From Collimonas sp. PA-H2 (lineage in GTDB: Bacteria > Pseudomonadota > Gammaproteobacteria > Burkholderiales > Burkholderiaceae_D): a stretch of DNA of 64,000 bases. Every line of letters begins with the position of its first letter. The stretch's first letter is position 1. Under the pieces are notes generated by a model. That model ran no database searches. It had not been told where the DNA came from and worked only from the letters and a program-made list of their open reading frames with translations. Positions 28,305-36,392 of the stretch are shown piece after piece. The stretch is taken from contig NZ_PDBX01000001.1 in assembly GCF_002564105.1 (NCBI RefSeq), positions 5,502,619 through 5,566,618 of the forward strand, read 5' to 3'. Position numbers and translations under genes: made by a program.

Positions 28305-28462
28305 GTGGGCTGTAACAGCCGAATCGAGAGTGAAGGACGCGTATCCGGCGCGCAGGGCAAGGCGCACAGCGGAGCAATAGCAGGACTATTGCGAGCATGT
28401 GCAACGCTGCCATGCGCGTCGGATACGTGGCAGGCGCTCTTGATTTGGCTGTTAGAGTCCAC
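28305..28462. repeat. 158-bp imperfect palindrome inside the aryl polyene operon
   Basis: The outer 54 bases of each side pair without gaps (28305-28358 with 28409-28462). Examples are GGCTGTAACAGCCGAATCGA against TTGATTTGGCTGTTAGAG, and CGTATCCGGCGCG against CGCGTCGGATACG. The centre has GCAATAG (28374) and CTATTGC (28386) around a 5-base loop. It begins 8 bp after the carrier-protein stop and ends 10 bp before the next start codon, so it fills the gap exactly. The structure resembles ERIC- or MITE-type elements. The transcript would form a very long hairpin. Confidence 0.85.
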
Positions 28463-28469
28463 TGGCGCC

Positions 28470-28739
28470 TTAGCCGGCATCCTCTGCCAGCAAGGCAGCC
28501 AATGCATCGACCACGTCTTGCACCGTGCGCACCGCCTTGAACACATCCGGCTGCAAGCGCTTGCCGGTCAGCTGCTTGAGCTTGACCACCAGATCCACGG
28601 CATCGATGCTATCGATATCCAGATCGGTATACAGATTGGCTTGCGGCGTTACCTTGTCCTTGTCGATCTCGAACATTTCATGCAGCACATTCACCAGCCA
28701 CAGGTAGATCTCTTCCTTGCTCATCGAATTGGTCAACAT
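28470..28739 (-). CDS. acyl carrier protein of the aryl polyene cluster (second in operon order)
   Basis: An 89-residue carrier protein. The phosphopantetheine attachment serine is in YTDLDIDSIDAVDL, about residue 45. It carries the starter or growing polyene. The ATG at 28739 is used here. A GTG two codons upstream and an ATG five codons downstream are alternatives. It follows the other carrier protein by about 10 bp, and the operon palindrome starts just after its stop. Confidence 0.9.
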   Translation of the reverse strand: MLTNSMSKEEIYLWLVNVLHEMFEIDKDKVTPQANLYTDLDIDSIDAVDLVVKLKQLTGKRLQPDVFKAVRTVQDVVDALAALLAEDAG

Positions 28740-28749
28740 CGTCACACCG

Positions 28750-29010
28750 TCATTTCTTTCTATTGCTGGCGATCATCGTGGCCAGCGTGCGCACTGAAGC
28801 AAAATGATTACGGGTCTCGGTCGAATCCGCCGACAACGAGATGCCGTATCGCTTTTGGATCGCCACGCCGAGTTCCAGCGCATCGATCGAGTCGAGGCCG
28901 AGGCCGTCGACGAACAACGGCGCATCGTTAACGATGTCGGCCGGAGTGATATCTTCCAACTGCAGGACATCGATGATGACCTGCTTTACTTCTTCTTCAA
29001 GCTGCTGCAT
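28750..29010 (-). CDS. acyl carrier protein of the aryl polyene cluster (first in operon order)
   Basis: An 86-residue carrier protein with the attachment serine in DGLGLDSIDALELG, about residue 41. It is acidic, helical and of normal length, and clearly different in sequence from the neighbouring carrier protein. Two distinct carriers are the rule in aryl polyene systems, one for the elongating chain. The start overlaps the upstream acyltransferase by 14 bp. Confidence 0.92.
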   Translation of the reverse strand: MQQLEEEVKQVIIDVLQLEDITPADIVNDAPLFVDGLGLDSIDALELGVAIQKRYGISLSADSTETRNHFASVRTLATMIASNRKK

Positions 29011-29776
29011 GGACTTGGCTTTCTTTCCTAAAATAATCCTGCAAATACGCGGTCAAATGCCTGGCAGCCAATACTTCGCTGCCGGATCTGGCAAGAAACT
29101 CGTGAACGTCGATATCGTCTTTTACTTCAATGCTGAAATGCGCGGCGACCGGAGGCACCTGCCACCATTTGGCGCCCTTGCCCAAGGTCGGCGGCAAGCA
29201 CCGGATCACCACCGGCGTCACGTTCGACAGGCTGCGCACCGCGATGTTGGCAGCGCCGCGCTTCAGATTGATCTGGCCGTCGCCGGCAGTGCGCGTGCCT
29301 TCCGGAAAGATGATCAGGTTGCTGCCGCGCCGCAAGGAAGTGATGCAGCTTTCCACCAGGCCATTGCCGTCGTCGTTGCTGATGTAGCCGGCGGCGTTCA
29401 CCGGTCCGCGCGTGAACGGGTTGTCCCACAGCCGTCCCTTGACGATGCAGTCGGCGCGCTTGACGAAGGCCATCAGGAATACCGTATCGATCAAGGTCGG
29501 ATGATTGGCCAGGATCAGCAAACCTTGCCGCTCCAGGCGTTCCAGGCCGCTGATATCGTAATTCAGCACGCCGAGCCAGCGCATGAGGCCGACAAAGCCG
29601 CGGAACACCCAGCGAATCACCCGGCGCGCGATCAGCCGGCGCAACTGGTGTTCCCAGATGATCAGATTCAGCAGTGGAAACACCAAAGCGCGCAAGATCA
29701 GGCCGCCGATGGCGAACACCACGAAACTGGCGCCGGTGGCCAGCACCCGCCAATAGCGGTTGAGGCGCTTAAGCAT
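28997..29776 (-). CDS. 1-acyl-glycerol-3-phosphate acyltransferase-like (PlsC type) enzyme of the aryl polyene cluster
   Basis: A 259-residue membrane acyltransferase. I start it at ATG 29776 (MLKRLNRYWRVLATG), overlapping the upstream gene by 8 bp. The frame open further upstream lies inside that gene. A hydrophobic N-terminal segment precedes the catalytic motif NHPTLID (HX4D), and IIFPEGTR is the second PlsC motif. It may build the lipid to which the polyene is attached. It is one of two acyltransferases in the operon and belongs to a different family from the one at 24172. Confidence 0.87.
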   Translation of the reverse strand: MLKRLNRYWRVLATGASFVVFAIGGLILRALVFPLLNLIIWEHQLRRLIARRVIRWVFRGFVGLMRWLGVLNYDISGLERLERQGLLILANHPTLIDTVFLMAFVKRADCIVKGRLWDNPFTRGPVNAAGYISNDDGNGLVESCITSLRRGSNLIIFPEGTRTAGDGQINLKRGAANIAVRSLSNVTPVVIRCLPPTLGKGAKWWQVPPVAAHFSIEVKDDIDVHEFLARSGSEVLAARHLTAYLQDYFRKESQVHAAA

Positions 29777-30590
29777 GCTGTCCCCGCAGCCGCTGCCAGC
29801 GCCAGCGTTGCTTATCCACAGTACGCAGCAGTTCGGCTTGCCGGCGCAGATAAAATGCCAGCAACTCCAGGCCGGCTGGTTGGCGCGCGCCCTCAGCATC
29901 TTCGCTGCCTGACCCGGCCGTGTTTGACTCTTTGCTTGACTCTTGTTGCATGGCGTTTGCATCATCCTCGTCCCGGTTCCCCCAGGACAGCGCGATCACA
30001 TCGCTGGATTCCGTGGTCACCGCCTGCACCAGCCAGGCCCAGGCAAAGGGCTGCTCTTGGCAATCTTGAAATTCGTGAAACAACGCTGGCAACACACCGT
30101 CGTAGATCACCAGCAGCACCTCGGAAGCGCCGTCCGCCAGCAAGCCGCAGGCTTCGATCACCGCGTGTTCGACGCCTGCATGCCCGGCTGCCAGGGCAGC
30201 ATGGCTGGCCTGGTCCTGGCGCGCGATCGAAAACAGGCCGGCAGCGGCGTTGTGGACGGACAGGCTGAAAGAAGCGGGAGACAAAGGCTGGCCATCCGCG
30301 AGATCGGCAAGCAGCTCGACCGAACGTATGCACTCGCCATGGCGCGAACAAAACACGGTCGGCACACCAACCCGGCCATCGAGGCAGCGATAAGCGGTTT
30401 CCAGCGCCATTCTGCCGGTGAAGCCAGCGCGCCGGCGCAGCATGGCAGGCATCGCCGCGACCGCGGCTTCGCGCTCGCCTGCAATGACATACGGCTGCTC
30501 AGCCCATGCCGCCCAGGCAGCGGCCGTGTCTAGCCCCGGCGCCCATGCAGCATGCGACGCGATTGAAAATCTAACTCCCCCGAGTTCCAT
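29769..30590 (-). CDS. beta-ketoacyl synthase-like chain length factor of the aryl polyene cluster
   Basis: A 273-residue short ketosynthase-like protein, first gene of the operon. It keeps part of the thiolase fold (GRMALETAYRCL, SFSLSVHNAAAGLFSIA), but the position equivalent to the catalytic cysteine is not Cys: the motif reads SVHNAAAG. This matches the KS-like N-terminal family that forms heterodimers with active ketosynthases and limits chain length. After about residue 210 the sequence is low complexity (Ser, Glu, Ala). No upstream coding gene overlaps it, so the operon promoter should lie in 30591-31015. Confidence 0.8.
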   Translation of the reverse strand: MELGGVRFSIASHAAWAPGLDTAAAWAAWAEQPYVIAGEREAAVAAMPAMLRRRAGFTGRMALETAYRCLDGRVGVPTVFCSRHGECIRSVELLADLADGQPLSPASFSLSVHNAAAGLFSIARQDQASHAALAAGHAGVEHAVIEACGLLADGASEVLLVIYDGVLPALFHEFQDCQEQPFAWAWLVQAVTTESSDVIALSWGNRDEDDANAMQQESSKESNTAGSGSEDAEGARQPAGLELLAFYLRRQAELLRTVDKQRWRWQRLRGQHA

Positions 30591-31015
30591 CTACCACTCC
30601 CCGACAACCATTGAATCGATTTTATTTTTTGCCGGCAGCCCAGGGAGCCGAACCGACGGCAATTTATCTATTTTGCGCGGCATTATAATCTATATGCCAC
30701 AGAGAAATATTACTAATTGCCCAATATCACAAACTTTAACCATTGTTTGCAATTATTCATGACTCTGCCTGTTTTTGCGGCAAAATATACAGTAAGTTAC
30801 AGTTGGTTATACGCTTAACTTGAGCGTCACAATACGCAAGAAATTGAACAAAACTGAGCAAGACGGATAAATAGTCATCATTGTGACGACCAAAAACAAC
30901 ACTATGATTTTCTGTGGCATGACAAACAACACAAACACCGGGCCTGGCACAAGACGGGCGGCGACAAAAGATGCATTCAAGCCGCAGGGTAGCCGTAAGC
31001 GCCCTGGTTAGCGCA
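30591..31015. other. AT-rich intergenic region upstream of the aryl polyene operon
   Basis: 425 bp without a credible gene. It is much more AT-rich than its flanks, especially 30600-30960, which is typical of promoter and regulator-binding DNA. It separates the start of the aryl polyene operon from the 3' end of the DUF1289 gene on the same strand. No terminator hairpin was recognised here. Confidence 0.6.
30682..30710 (-). promoter_or_regulatory. possible promoter of the aryl polyene operon
   Basis: On the minus strand a perfect TATAAT lies at 30687-30682, about 95 bp upstream of the first start codon. The bases about 17 bp further upstream (ATATTT) are a poor -35, so activator help or another sigma factor might be needed. 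Only the -10 match is directly seen. Confidence 0.35.
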
Positions 31016-31207
31016 TCAGCCCTGGCGGCGCGGATAACCCTCGGCGGTAATCCGCTGCCAGACCTTGTTTTTTTCTTCCTCGGTCATGAAAACCCAGTGC
31101 GCCACCTCATTCACGGTGCGGCCACAACCGCGACAGACATCGTCGAAGGTGGTCGAACAGACCGCTACACAAGGGGTGTCGGGACGTTGCGGGGGAGAAT
31201 CTGACAT
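31016..31207 (-). CDS. DUF1289 cysteine-rich small protein
   Basis: A 63-residue protein with the DUF1289 pattern CVAVCSTTFDDVCRGCGRT, four cysteines that may bind a metal, followed by WVFMTEEEKNKVWQRI. Function is unknown for the family. An AAGG ribosome binding site lies 8 bp before the ATG. It is transcribed divergently from the TetR-type regulator. Confidence 0.88.
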   Translation of the reverse strand: MSDSPPQRPDTPCVAVCSTTFDDVCRGCGRTVNEVAHWVFMTEEEKNKVWQRITAEGYPRRQG

Positions 31208-31479
31208 GCTGACCTTTATAAAAATAAAACGCGGGAACGCTTGCCATCAAGCGCCGCCCTGCCCCTCATTTTATAACAGCGCCTGTCCGCGCGACCCCTA
31301 TTTCAGGTTCGATGGCAGCCGCGGCAGGAAGTTCGGAGCGGATAAAATAAATGCTATTACTATCATTTCAGCAATGCATCTACGACGATAGGCACGAAGC
31401 AATATACAATCTTTGCTGAGCCAATTTATCAATCTGGTAAAACGGCATTGCGGACAGAACATCAGAAAGAAAACAAGTC

Positions 31480-32145
31480 ATGGAGCAAAAGGCGCCACGT
31501 CGCACCCGCGAAAAAATCATGGATCTGTCGTTGCGGCTCTTCAATGAGTTCGGCGAACCCAACATCACCACCACCATCATCGCCGACGAGATGAAAATCT
31601 CGCCGGGCAATCTGTATTACCATTTCCGCAACAAGGACGATATCGTCAATTCGATTTTCGTCACCTTCGAGGAAGAAATCAGCCGCATGCTGGCCATGAC
31701 GCAGGGGCAGCGCCCCACCATGCATGACGTCTGGCACTATCTGCATCATATGTTCCAGCTGATCTGGCGCTACCGCTTCTTTTACCGCGACCTGAACGAT
31801 CTGCTGTCGCGCAACCGCACCCTGGAGCTGCACTTCAAGGAAATCTTCGGCCACAAGATCGCCGTCGTCCGCGAACTGTGCCAGGGCTTGCACGAAGACC
31901 AGGCGCTGGATGCCAGCCCAGCCGAGATCGATGCGCTGTCGTCCAACATGGTGGTGGTGGCCAGTTACTGGCTGTCTTACCAGTATGTCCTGAATCCGCG
32001 CCAGTACACTGAACAGCCGGTGGTGGACCATGCGCTGGCCAGCGGCTGCTATCAGGTGCTGGCGCTGATGCAACCCTATCTGCGCGGCGAAACGCTGACC
32101 CATTTCGAAGAATTGAAAACCAAATACCTGCAAAGCAACGCCTGA
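31480..32145 (+). CDS. TetR/AcrR-family transcriptional regulator
   Basis: A 221-residue regulator. The N-terminal helix-turn-helix spans about residues 9-55 (KIMDLSLRLFNEFG, then ISPGNLYYHFRNKDDI, the usual TetR signature with YYHF). The rest is a ligand-binding helical domain of the long form with an Arg/Tyr-rich centre (FQLIWRYRFFYRDLNDLL). Its ligand and targets are unknown. It stands 36 bp upstream of the LOG-family gene and may be co-transcribed with it. Confidence 0.88.
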   Translation: MEQKAPRRTREKIMDLSLRLFNEFGEPNITTTIIADEMKISPGNLYYHFRNKDDIVNSIFVTFEEEISRMLAMTQGQRPTMHDVWHYLHHMFQLIWRYRFFYRDLNDLLSRNRTLELHFKEIFGHKIAVVRELCQGLHEDQALDASPAEIDALSSNMVVVASYWLSYQYVLNPRQYTEQPVVDHALASGCYQVLALMQPYLRGETLTHFEELKTKYLQSNA

Positions 32146-32180
32146 TCGGCGGCTCAACAAATACCGGCCTGAATACCACC

Positions 32181-32762
32181 ATGAAATCTCTCTGCATCTA
32201 TTGCGGCTCTTCTCCCGGCGCCACGCCGGTCTACGCGCAGGCGGCGCGCAGCCTGGCGCAAACCATGGTCAAGCAGGAAATCGCGCTGGTCTACGGCGGC
32301 GGCAATGTCGGTCTGATGGGCGTCATTGCCGACGAAGTGATGCGCTTGGGCGGCAAGGCCACCGGCGTCATTCCCGAGGCGCTGCTGAACAAGGAACTGG
32401 GCCACAAGGGCTTGACGCAACTGCATATCGTCAAGGACATGCATGAGCGCAAGGCGATGATGGCGGAGCTGTCGGACGGCTTTATCGCCATGCCTGGCGG
32501 GATCGGCACGCTGGAAGAATTATTCGAGGTATTTACCTGGGCGCAGCTGGGCTTTCACCAGAAGCCGATCGGCCTGCTGAACGTCGATGGCTTTTATGAC
32601 GGTCTGCTGCAATTCATCCAGCACATGGTGTCGCAGCGCTTCCTCAAGGGCGAACAGGCTGGGCTGCTGATGGCGGAAGCGCAACCTGAAGCGCTGCTGC
32701 AACGCTTCAGGTCGTTCGTGCCGCTGCACGTGCCGAAGTGGCTGGACCGCACCACCATCTGA
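32181..32762 (+). CDS. LOG family protein (cytokinin riboside monophosphate phosphoribohydrolase type)
   Basis: A 193-residue Rossmann-like protein (TIGR00730 type). The signature PGGIGTLEELFEV and the upstream HERKAMM with catalytic Arg are present, as is the N-terminal CIYCGSSPG. The family cleaves nucleoside 5'-monophosphates to base and ribose phosphate, releasing active cytokinin in plants and their associates. In most bacteria the natural substrate is not settled. Confidence 0.9.
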   Translation: MKSLCIYCGSSPGATPVYAQAARSLAQTMVKQEIALVYGGGNVGLMGVIADEVMRLGGKATGVIPEALLNKELGHKGLTQLHIVKDMHERKAMMAELSDGFIAMPGGIGTLEELFEVFTWAQLGFHQKPIGLLNVDGFYDGLLQFIQHMVSQRFLKGEQAGLLMAEAQPEALLQRFRSFVPLHVPKWLDRTTI

Positions 32763-32770
32763 AATGCAAA

Positions 32771-32797
32771 CGGGGCGGCTGCCTGGCAACCGCCCCG
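32771..32797. terminator. bidirectional hairpin terminator between convergent genes
   Basis: CGGGGCGGCTGCC pairs with GGCAACCGCCCCG (13-base arms, one mismatch, a one-base loop). It lies just after the LOG-family stop and before the stop of the convergent trans-sulfuration gene. The T-run is weak on both sides. Confidence 0.65.
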
Positions 32798-32823
32798 CTC
32801 TAATCTTCCCAACCGCAGCCGGC

Positions 32824-34059
32824 TCAGGCCTGCAGCGCCTGCTTGAAATCCGCCACCAGGTCGGCCGTGTCTTCGATCCCGATCGAGACCCGGATCAGCG
32901 ATTCGCTGATGCCCATGGCAGCGCGCCGCTCTGCTCCCATCTCGTAGAAAATGGTGTGCGCCACGGCAATCACCAGCGTCCGGTTGTCGCCCAGGTGGGT
33001 GCCGGAAATCGCCAGCTTCAAACGGTTCAGATAGTCGAAGCAATCGATTTCCGGCTTCAATTCAAAGCTGAACAGATAGCTGTTGCTGCGGAACAGCTTA
33101 GCCGCCAAGGCATGCTGCGGGTGCGACTCCAGGCCGGGGTAATGCACGGCGGCGACGCGCGGGTCGGCTTCCAGCATTTTAGCCACGGCCAGCGCGCTGG
33201 CGCTGCTGCGCTCCATGCGCAAGGCGATGGTCTCTGCGCCGACAGCAATGTGATGCGCCGCCTCGGGGCCGAGCGACGCGCCGAAATCGCGCAGGCTCTT
33301 GGCGCGGATCTGCGCCAAGGCCCACTGCGCTTCCGGATTGCGCTTATAGGCATCGTAGATATTAGGGAAACGAGTCCAGTCAAACAAACCAGTATCGGTC
33401 AGCGCGCCGCCCAGGGCATTGCCATGGCCGCCGATCGACTTGGTCAGCGAGTTGACCACCAGGCCGGCGCCGACCGCTTTCGGCTGGAACAGATAAGGCG
33501 AAGTCATGGTGTTGTCGACCACGAACAGGATCCCGCGCGCGCGGCACAGCTCGCCGATGCGCTTGAGGTCCGCAACCTGGGTGCGCGGATTGGCGATGGT
33601 TTCGACGAACACCATGCGGGTCGCCGGCGTCAGCGCCGCTTCCACCTGCGCCACATCGGTGGCGTCGACCATACTCACCTTGCCGCCCTGGCCGCCGAAA
33701 GTTTGCCACATGCTGGCGGTATTTCCGAACAAGAACACCGACGACACCACGTGATCGCCCTCGCGCAACAAGGCCTGGATCAGCGCGCCGATGGCCGCCA
33801 TGCCGGAAGCGAAACAGATGGTGGCAAGGCCGCCTTCCATTTTAGTGACCTTGTCTTCCAGCGCTGCAACCGTAGGATTGCCCTGGCGGCCGTAGCGATA
33901 GCCCGACTGCTTGCCCTGGAATACCTCGGCCAGCTGGCGCGCATCGCTATAGCCCCAGGTGACCGAGGTGTGGATCGGCTTGTGCGGGGCGCCATGCTCA
34001 ATGGTCTTCTGACGGTCGCTGTGCAGGATGGTGGTGGTGAAGCCGTATTTTTGCGTCAT
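32824..34059 (-). CDS. PLP-dependent trans-sulfuration enzyme, cystathionine gamma-synthase family
   Basis: A 411-residue Cys/Met metabolism enzyme. The PLP lysine is in NSLTKSIGGHGNA, with SGMAAIGAL and VFVETIANPRTQVAD upstream, as in cystathionine gamma-synthases, O-succinylhomoserine sulfhydrylases and methionine gamma-lyases. These cannot be told apart by motif alone. In many Burkholderiales a sulfhydrylase follows purF, so methionine synthesis is the likeliest role (inference). It is preceded by an inverted repeat at 34100-34160. Confidence 0.85.
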   Translation of the reverse strand: MTQKYGFTTTILHSDRQKTIEHGAPHKPIHTSVTWGYSDARQLAEVFQGKQSGYRYGRQGNPTVAALEDKVTKMEGGLATICFASGMAAIGALIQALLREGDHVVSSVFLFGNTASMWQTFGGQGGKVSMVDATDVAQVEAALTPATRMVFVETIANPRTQVADLKRIGELCRARGILFVVDNTMTSPYLFQPKAVGAGLVVNSLTKSIGGHGNALGGALTDTGLFDWTRFPNIYDAYKRNPEAQWALAQIRAKSLRDFGASLGPEAAHHIAVGAETIALRMERSSASALAVAKMLEADPRVAAVHYPGLESHPQHALAAKLFRSNSYLFSFELKPEIDCFDYLNRLKLAISGTHLGDNRTLVIAVAHTIFYEMGAERRAAMGISESLIRVSIGIEDTADLVADFKQALQA

Positions 34060-34099
34060 ATTGGATTTTTACCTGTCATGCCTTTGTCCGCGAAAAACG

Positions 34100-34160
34100 C
34101 GAAAGGCACGAAAACCAGCCGAATGAGGGAAATCATTAACGGGTATATTCGTGCCTTTCG
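34100..34160. repeat. inverted repeat between purF and the trans-sulfuration gene
   Basis: CGAAAGGCACGAA (34100-34112) is exactly complementary to TTCGTGCCTTTCG (34148-34160), with a 35-base spacer. T-rich stretches lie outside the arms on both strands, so it could act as a terminator or attenuator for purF transcripts. The sequence type resembles small palindromic repeats seen in this bacterial group. Confidence 0.6.
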
Positions 34161-34216
34161 TACTTTTTACAGATCAGGTTTTTAAGCTGAATATTGCATA
34201 CGTTCAGAAAACAAGA

Positions 34217-35734
34217 TCAGTCGACTTGCGCCAAGCTCAAATTCAGCTGCGAACGCACCGCATCTTCGCTTTCCGGCTTCGGATTGTTGCGGGCAAACTC
34301 GATGCGGTCGAGGTAGTCGCGCGAAATATCGCCGGTGATGTAGTTGCCGTCAAAGCAGGATGCCTCGAAATTCCTCAGCAATGGATTGACATCGGAAATC
34401 GAACGCTTGAGGGCGTCGATATCCTGGTACACCAGCGCGTCGGCGGTGATCTCGCGGCACACTTCTTCATCGCTGCGGCCGTAGGCGATCAGCTCGCCGC
34501 GGGTCGGCATGTCGATGCCGTAGACGTTCGGGAACTTGACCGGCGGCGCCGCCGAAGCGAAGATCACGCGCTTGGCGCCGGAGTCGCGCGCCATCTGCAC
34601 GATTTCACGGCTGGTGGTGCCGCGCACGATCGAATCGTCGACCAGCAGCACGGTCTTGCCCTTGAATTCGGAGCCGATGGCGTTCAATTTCTGGCGTACC
34701 GACTTCTTGCGGATCGCCTGCCCCGGCATCAGGAAGGTGCGGCCGATGTAGCGGTTCTTGATGAAGCCTTCGCGGTATTCGATGTTCAGCTTGAGCGCCA
34801 ACTGGATGGCGGCCGGACGCGACGAGTCGGGAATCGGCATGACCACGTCGATGTCGCCGCTGGAGAATTCGCGCTTGATCTTGTCGGCCAGGTACTCGCC
34901 CATTTTCAGGCGGGTGGCGTACACCGAAGCGCCGTCGATGATCGAATCCGGACGGGCCAGGTAGACGAACTCGAACGCGCATGGATTCAGGGTCGGATTG
35001 TCAGCGCATTGCTGGTTATACATCTGGCCATCGATATCAATGAAAATCGCTTCGCCCGGCATGACGTCGCGCAGGAAGCGGAAGCCCAGGCCTTCCAATG
35101 CGACCGACTCGCTGGCGATGACGTATTCAGTACCCTTGTCGGTTTCGTTGGCGCCGATGCACAGCGGACGGATGCCGTAAGGATCGCGGAAAGCCAGCAA
35201 ACCGTGGCCGGCGATCTGCGCCACCACGGCGTAGGAACCGCGCACCCGCTTGTGGACATTGGCGACCGCCTTGAACAGCACGCCCGGATCGAGCGAATAG
35301 CCAATCGTGGCTTGCTGGATTTCATGCGCCAGGACGTTCAGCAGCACTTCGGTATCGGAATCGGTATTGATGTGCCTGCGATCGTTCTTGAACATCTCGA
35401 TCTTCAGCTGCTCGGCGTTGGTCAGGTTGCCGTTATGCGCCAGGATGATGCCGAACGGGGCATTGACGTAGAACGGTTGCGCTTCTTCTGCGCTGGCGGT
35501 GCCTGCGGTCGGGTAGCGCACCTGGCCGATGCCGAAATTGCCCGGCAGCGAACGCATGTTGCGGGTACGGAAGACGTCGCGCACCAGGCCGTTGGCCTTG
35601 TGCATGAAAAATCCGTTGCCATGGTTGGTTGCAATGCCCGCTGCATCCTGGCCGCGATGTTGCAAAAGCAACAAGGCGTCATAAATGAGTTGATTGGCGG
35701 GGTTGTGGGAAGCGATGCCGACTATGCCACACAT
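34217..35734 (-). CDS. purF: amidophosphoribosyltransferase
   Basis: A 505-residue enzyme for the first step of purine synthesis, making phosphoribosylamine from PRPP and glutamine. The glutaminase nucleophile is Cys2 in MCGIVGIASHN, exposed after Met removal. LLLQHRGQDAAGI and RGSYAVVAQ belong to the same domain. The PRPP-binding loop VLLVDDSIVRGTTSRE lies in the C-terminal half. Length and motifs are normal. It follows cvpA, the usual arrangement. Confidence 0.97.
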   Translation of the reverse strand: MCGIVGIASHNPANQLIYDALLLLQHRGQDAAGIATNHGNGFFMHKANGLVRDVFRTRNMRSLPGNFGIGQVRYPTAGTASAEEAQPFYVNAPFGIILAHNGNLTNAEQLKIEMFKNDRRHINTDSDTEVLLNVLAHEIQQATIGYSLDPGVLFKAVANVHKRVRGSYAVVAQIAGHGLLAFRDPYGIRPLCIGANETDKGTEYVIASESVALEGLGFRFLRDVMPGEAIFIDIDGQMYNQQCADNPTLNPCAFEFVYLARPDSIIDGASVYATRLKMGEYLADKIKREFSSGDIDVVMPIPDSSRPAAIQLALKLNIEYREGFIKNRYIGRTFLMPGQAIRKKSVRQKLNAIGSEFKGKTVLLVDDSIVRGTTSREIVQMARDSGAKRVIFASAAPPVKFPNVYGIDMPTRGELIAYGRSDEEVCREITADALVYQDIDALKRSISDVNPLLRNFEASCFDGNYITGDISRDYLDRIEFARNNPKPESEDAVRSQLNLSLAQVD

Positions 35735-35822
35735 GGTGGACTCCTAAACAATAAACAATCCGATACGGCTCAATGGCACTTGCGCGCAAGCCATGGGCGC
35801 AGGCAAGTCCAGTACAGCAAAT

Positions 35823-36311
35823 TCAAAACTTCAAATGGCTCGCAAACTCCCCCGGCAAATAGGGGATGGCAGTTCGCGCGGCGGTTTCCGCCAGTGGGCT
35901 CAGCATCGCATCGCGCCAGAAAGGCTGTTGCGGAATTGCCGTAGCACCACACACCAGGACCGCCGCCAGCACGATCACCAGGCCGCGCGCCAGTCCGAAC
36001 ACCACACCCAGCCCATGATCCACCAGCCCCAGGCCACTGGCCTTGATCAAGGCGTCGAGCGCCATGCTCAACAACATCATTAATAACCTTACGCCAATAA
36101 ACAGCGCCAGGAAAGCTACGATTAACCGCGTTACATTCCCTGGAATCGCGTCGGGGAGCAATTCTGCCAGATTTTGGCCGTACGCGTTGGCAACAATCAA
36201 GGCGATCACCCAGCTTGCCAGGGACAGGATTTCCTTCACCAGACCGCGCAAGGTGCTGATCACCACCGAGCAGATCAGCACGAACAACACCAGATAATCG
36301 AAAATTGTCAC
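35823..36311 (-). CDS. cvpA: CvpA family inner-membrane protein
   Basis: A 162-residue protein with four hydrophobic helices and the CvpA-type start FDYLVLFVLICSVVISTLRG, followed by LVKEILSLASWVIAL. The family is linked to colicin V export and, more recently, to envelope stress. It lies 88 bp upstream of purF on the same strand, as in many proteobacteria. Confidence 0.92.
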   Translation of the reverse strand: MTIFDYLVLFVLICSVVISTLRGLVKEILSLASWVIALIVANAYGQNLAELLPDAIPGNVTRLIVAFLALFIGVRLLMMLLSMALDALIKASGLGLVDHGLGVVFGLARGLVIVLAAVLVCGATAIPQQPFWRDAMLSPLAETAARTAIPYLPGEFASHLKF

Positions 36312-36392
36312 GCGGCTCGAGGGTTTCTGATCAGTAGTCTATATGGCGCAAATGACGCGGAAATCAAGCTGCCTGTATCAAGCTATATCTAT

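Noticed and set aside
32764..34185. 473-codon plus-strand frame opposite the trans-sulfuration enzyme
   Set aside because: Low-complexity His/Arg/Gln-rich translation with no recognisable domain, antisense to a conserved enzyme.
34151..35944. 597-codon plus-strand frame opposite purF
   Set aside because: Antisense shadow. purF is complete with Cys2 and its PRPP loop.
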